Of a stretch of DNA of 64,000 nt, positions 60,965-64,000 are shown one piece after another (position 1 is the stretch's first letter; each line of letters begins with the position of its first letter). The stretch spans positions 1,736,001 through 1,800,000 of the forward strand of contig OX467084.1 of NCBI GenBank assembly GCA_950106755.1, given 5' to 3'. Below the pieces are notes generated by a model that was given only the letters and a program-made list of their open reading frames with translations, searched no databases and had not been told where the DNA came from. The position numbers were made by a program, and so were the translations under genes. The DNA comes from Climacium dendroides. Taxonomy: Eukaryota; Streptophyta; Bryopsida; Hypnales; Climaciaceae.

Positions 60965-61265
60965 ACCTCTAAAAGACCAAGCTACATTTTTGGCAACATA
61001 TCAATTTTAGACAGCTCACTACAAATGGAATTTTTATTTTATTTTATGAAAATTTCACAAAAATGTACATAAAGAGTAGCTTTAAGGCCTAACAATTTTC
61101 ATAACTTTTGACTAAATGGTTAAAAAGTTGTTGTATGATATGTAGTTTGATTCTCAACTCGGACAACCTAGGCAAATCACAATAAATCACTTTTTTAAGA
61201 AATAAAAATTTAAAATTGGTTCTTTAGATTTATATATACATGTAAAGCATTGCAGTGAACTAAAA
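60965..61265 (-). repeat. Dispersed repeat copy B, inverted relative to 55,330-55,640
   Basis: Reverse complement of the 55330-55640 repeat with moderate divergence. Its terminus reads TTAACCTCTAAAAGACCAAG on the plus strand. Confidence 0.7.
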
Positions 61266-61511
61266 TTGAACCCTATGTACTTAAATGATTTTCAAATTTA
61301 ATACATATTGGATTAATTTGAAATTTTTACTACACAAACTAGACAAGTAGATGCATTTTTTTCAGTAAATTTTATTCAATTAAATTGCAAAATGAAAATT
61401 TTATTGCTTCTCAAATGTCTAATGGAACCATTAGAAGTTATAGTTTATGTGTGGTTGACCCAAACTCTCCTCTTGGTGAAGTTGGCCAATTGGTTAATTT
61501 CCGAGGTTGTA

Positions 61512-61540
61512 CAGTGGAGGCCAAAAATAATTCGAATTCT
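61512..61540 (+). repeat. Left terminal inverted repeat of the Tc1-like element
   Basis: Begins CAGTGGAGGCC directly after the TA duplication and pairs with 63193-63221. Confidence 0.8.
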
Positions 61541-62003
61541 AGATGTGTTTTCAGTTTTGTGCTTCAAAAATAGTTGCATTCAATTGCATGTACCTACCTC
61601 AATATGTAATCTTTTTTCACCAAATCAATTGCAACTTGTGAAGCCGTCAGTGGCCTTTAATCACCACAAGTTAATCATGAGCAAGTGTCCAAAATTAAAA
61701 GATTTGGTTGTAATAAGTAAATTGTGTTGTCAAGTGCTCAAACATGCATGTTCTCTTCTGGAGCTCCTAGCGCCACTTCATTGCTTTGATGGCATGTATT
61801 CATTGCAAAGTTTAATGTATAAAACTCAAGATTACAACATAGAGTGTCATTGAAATGGAGATTGACTTGCACAGATGAGATATGGTGGCTTGAAGTTGTT
61901 TCACATGCAATTTGGATAGGAGCATTGGAGTTGCCTTGTTTTGTTTTGTTAGTGATTGAATCTTTTGATTTTCAAATTGTGCATTAGATCTTTGAGAGGT
62001 ACC

Positions 62004-63007
62004 ATGCCATACAGAATCTTGAGTGATGAGGAAAAGAGTCACATTGTGGGAATGCGTGAGGGTGGAATTCAATGTCTGTGTTGAATGTTCCACGGTCAAC
62101 TGTTTTTACTATCTTGACAAATTGGAAGATCCGAGGGAGTGTAAAATCTTTGAAATCTCAGTGTGGTAGGCATTAAAAGTTGAGTGATCGTGATACTAGA
62201 GTGCTGGCACGTTATATTAGAGATGATAGAAGACAACCATTGTCAGAATTATCAAGCCTATTGAATGTGAGTTGTAACACAACACGGTTGTATTTACATG
62301 ACTTGGGTTTTAGAAATTGCATTGCACCCAAAAAACCATATCTTAATGAGAATCACAAATTAGATAAGCTTAAATTTGCCCGTGTTCATGAAAGGTGGAG
62401 TTTTGAAGATTGGTGTAAAGTTATTTGGTTAAATGAGTCATCATTTGAAATTGGTAAAAATTCGCGGCAAATTAGAGTGTGGCGAAGATCATATGAAAAA
62501 TATGCGTGGCATTGCATAGGTCCAACTTTTAAGAGTGGTCGTACTTTAGTGATGGTTTAGGGTGCATTTACTAGCTTTAACAAATGCCCTCTTGTTATTA
62601 TACCTCCAGACAAAAGAACAGCAAGTGATTTTGTAACCATTGTTTATGAGGCAACATTAAGTGGATTTTATCTTTTACATGATTACCCTCAACAATTGAA
62701 ACTTATGGAAGATGGCGCTCTAGTCCACCGTAGCTCACTTCCATTGCAATGGAGACAAGTTCATAGTATGGCAAAATTAATTTGGCTTGCAAACTCTCCA
62801 GATTTGAATCCTATAGAAAATCTATGGAAGATTGTTAAGGATTTTTTTCGACATCGTCCTAGACCAAGAAACAAAGAGGAAATGGTACAAACCATTCAAT
62901 CAACATGGAATATAATATCTTTAGAGCAACTCCAAACCTTGATTAAAACCATGCCTGATAGAATGCAAGCAGTTATTTCAACAGGAGGTGGTAGTACTAG
63001 ATGGTAG
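62004..63007 (+). pseudogene. Tc1-like transposase, nearly intact
   Basis: The ATG at 62004 (MPYRILSDEEKSHIVGMREG) starts a helix-turn-helix region. One frameshift lies between about 62065 and 62084, then NVPRSTVFTILTNW (second HTH), TAA at 62177-62179, and one frame to TAG 63005-63007, interrupted only by TAG at 62558-62560 (in VMVWGA the Trp codon TGG has become TAG). The catalytic triad shows VIWLNESSFEIG, where the family has Asp, now Asn, then MEDGALVH (second Asp) and SPDLNPIENLW (Glu), with 34 residues between the last two, hence DD34E. The end MPDRMQAVISTGGGSTRW is the usual Tc1 C terminus. The length of about 334 codons is normal. With three lesions plus the Asp-to-Asn change it cannot act now. 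Plant mariner elements are normally DD39D, so this type is unusual in a plant. Confidence 0.88.
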
Positions 63008-63192
63008 ATACTATATTATGATTATTTTCTTAAATGTATGATTTTCTACTTTTGTAATGCAACTTTTTCATATAGTCAAAGTAGATTCTATTATCTTTCC
63101 AACACAATTTACGGTTTGTGAATTGCTGAATTTTTGAGCCTACAAGAGGTTTTCAAAGTTTGCAATTTTCATTCTGATTCATCTCCAGACCA

Positions 63193-63221
63193 AAAATTCG
63201 AAATATTTTTGGACCCCACTA
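63193..63221 (-). repeat. Right terminal inverted repeat of the Tc1-like element
   Basis: Inverted copy of the left terminus, followed by TA. The final G is replaced by A. Confidence 0.75.
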
Positions 63222-63409
63222 TACAAAAAACTTCTTTGTTTGGTGTTTATACTACAACCAATCAAGATTCCTTGAGACATTATTTATTGTCTTTTCATCT
63301 TGTCAAACATCCCACTAATTGCCTAAAATAACAATGACTTGAAAATAAACTTCTTGACAATTAGTAAACTTCTCCACCATTTTATACTACTAAAATCATA
63401 ACTCCCTCT

Positions 63410-63745
63410 GTAATATCACAAATGCTAGCATTAATACTAGGGGCTCGTGCTTGCTATGCTACGCATTCATTGTACCACATATTAATAAAATTTTGATATA
63501 TTTGAATAGAATGCATGATAATTATTTCAATAAGTCTTTAAAATAATTATTTTAAATATTTTATAAAAAATATTTTCAATCATGCATACATAGAAATCGT
63601 ATTTTCACACAATGTGATATTACAAAAATAGAGTAGCAATTCACAATCACTTCTATAATATCACTTTTTACAAAAGGTGATATCATAGAAATAATATAGT
63701 TGTTGCAATTGAGGTGATATTAAAGAGGATCAATATGGTGATATT
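63410..63745. repeat. Dispersed GTGATATTA motifs
   Basis: GTGATAT(T/C)A or its complement TAATATCAC occurs repeatedly between about 63410 and 63745. It may be a degenerate repeat. No gene lies in the last 700 bp of the window. Confidence 0.45.
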
Positions 63746-64000
63746 ATAAAGGTAGCAATTCCATTGCATTTCTTGGCTTTATACTTTTTTTGTATTTCTA
63801 TGATTTTGTACTTTTGTAAGCTTTGAGCTTCTAATTTCAATTTCCTATTGCTACTACCAAATGATTTGAGAAATTTATTAGATTGAACCGATTTTGAATT
63901 TCATAACAATTAAATTGTTTACAAAGCTTTTGAGATTTACAAGTTTTTCTTTTAAATTCTTCTATTTGGGTTGTCATTGTTTGTAACAATTGAGTCAAAT

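Larger units (their letters stand above)
61512..63221 (+). mobile_element. Complete Tc1-like (DD34E) transposon
   Basis: The left terminus CAGTGGAGGCCAAAAATAAT is preceded by TA (61510-61511). The right terminus is its inverted copy (complement TAGTGGGGTCCAAAAATATT), followed by TA (63222-63223). TIR similarity extends over about 29 bp (TTCGAATT also shared). The length of 1710 bp is typical for Tc1 elements, with a single transposase gene inside. The TIR sequence has the Tc1 family form (CAGTG...CCAAAA). Confidence 0.9.

Noticed and set aside
61385..61853. Overlapping plus-strand frames (62 and 153 codons) across the left end of the Tc1-like element
   Set aside because: They cross the element boundary and the terminal repeat and have no motif; they are chance frames.
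1..64000. CRISPR arrays, operons, bacterial-type regulation
   Set aside because: No regularly spaced identical repeats with unique spacers; spliced genes and plant transposons show this is eukaryotic DNA.

Overview
This window looks like nuclear DNA of a land plant, most likely a seed-free lineage such as a bryophyte or fern. The lineage is an inference; the sequence firmly supports only 'plant nuclear DNA'. The evidence is a spliced BTB/NPH3 gene, a spliced plant-type PLAC8 gene, a nuclear tRNA-Asp(GUC) gene, GT-AG introns of roughly 95 to 700 bp, and plant-type CACTA and Ty1/copia transposons. About 85% of the window is transposon-derived or AT-rich sequence with no recognisable gene.

Layout. 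(1) 1-16 kb: a moderately GC-rich cluster of decayed DNA-transposon genes, mostly on the minus strand. It holds an FCP1/HAD-like domain with an unrecognised upstream gene (2.2-5.1 kb), a DUF7869-type gene (5.6-6.8 kb), a CACTA terminus with subterminal repeats (6.85-7.65 kb), a broken gene in which a Transposase_24 (TNPA-like) region appears to be spliced to an FCP1-like pseudophosphatase domain (9-13 kb), and a plus-strand DUF4216 gene of the CACTA TNPD type (14.76-15.41 kb). (2) 16,660-28,127: one degenerate Ty1/copia retrotransposon on the minus strand. It has 208-bp LTRs, a polypurine tract, a primer binding site and matching 5-bp target duplications (TAATC). About 6 kb of later or foreign DNA sits between its 5' LTR and gag, including a 1.33-kb CACTA-like MITE, a 0.9-kb element with inverted ends, purine tracts, tandem repeats and a decayed unknown reading frame. 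(3) 28.5-33.2 kb: a small host gene island with a short unknown spliced gene, tRNA-Asp and a complete three-coding-exon PLAC8 gene. (4) 33.4-41 kb: AT-rich DNA with a long foldback hairpin and tandem repeats. (5) 41.9-45.4 kb: a complete five-exon NPH3/RPT2-like (NRL) gene of 774 codons. (6) 46-64 kb: AT-rich DNA with dispersed repeats, a decayed PIF/Harbinger transposase and, at 61,512-63,221, a complete Tc1-like (DD34E) transposon with inverted termini, TA duplications and only three frame lesions.

Only the NPH3-like gene, the PLAC8 gene and tRNA-Asp look like functional host genes; the 28.6-29.2 kb gene is possible. The most unusual item is the apparent fusion of a CACTA TNPA-like protein with an FCP1-like domain whose catalytic aspartates are lost, plus a second, differently arranged FCP1-like locus at 2-5 kb whose introns carry repeated 21-bp palindromes.
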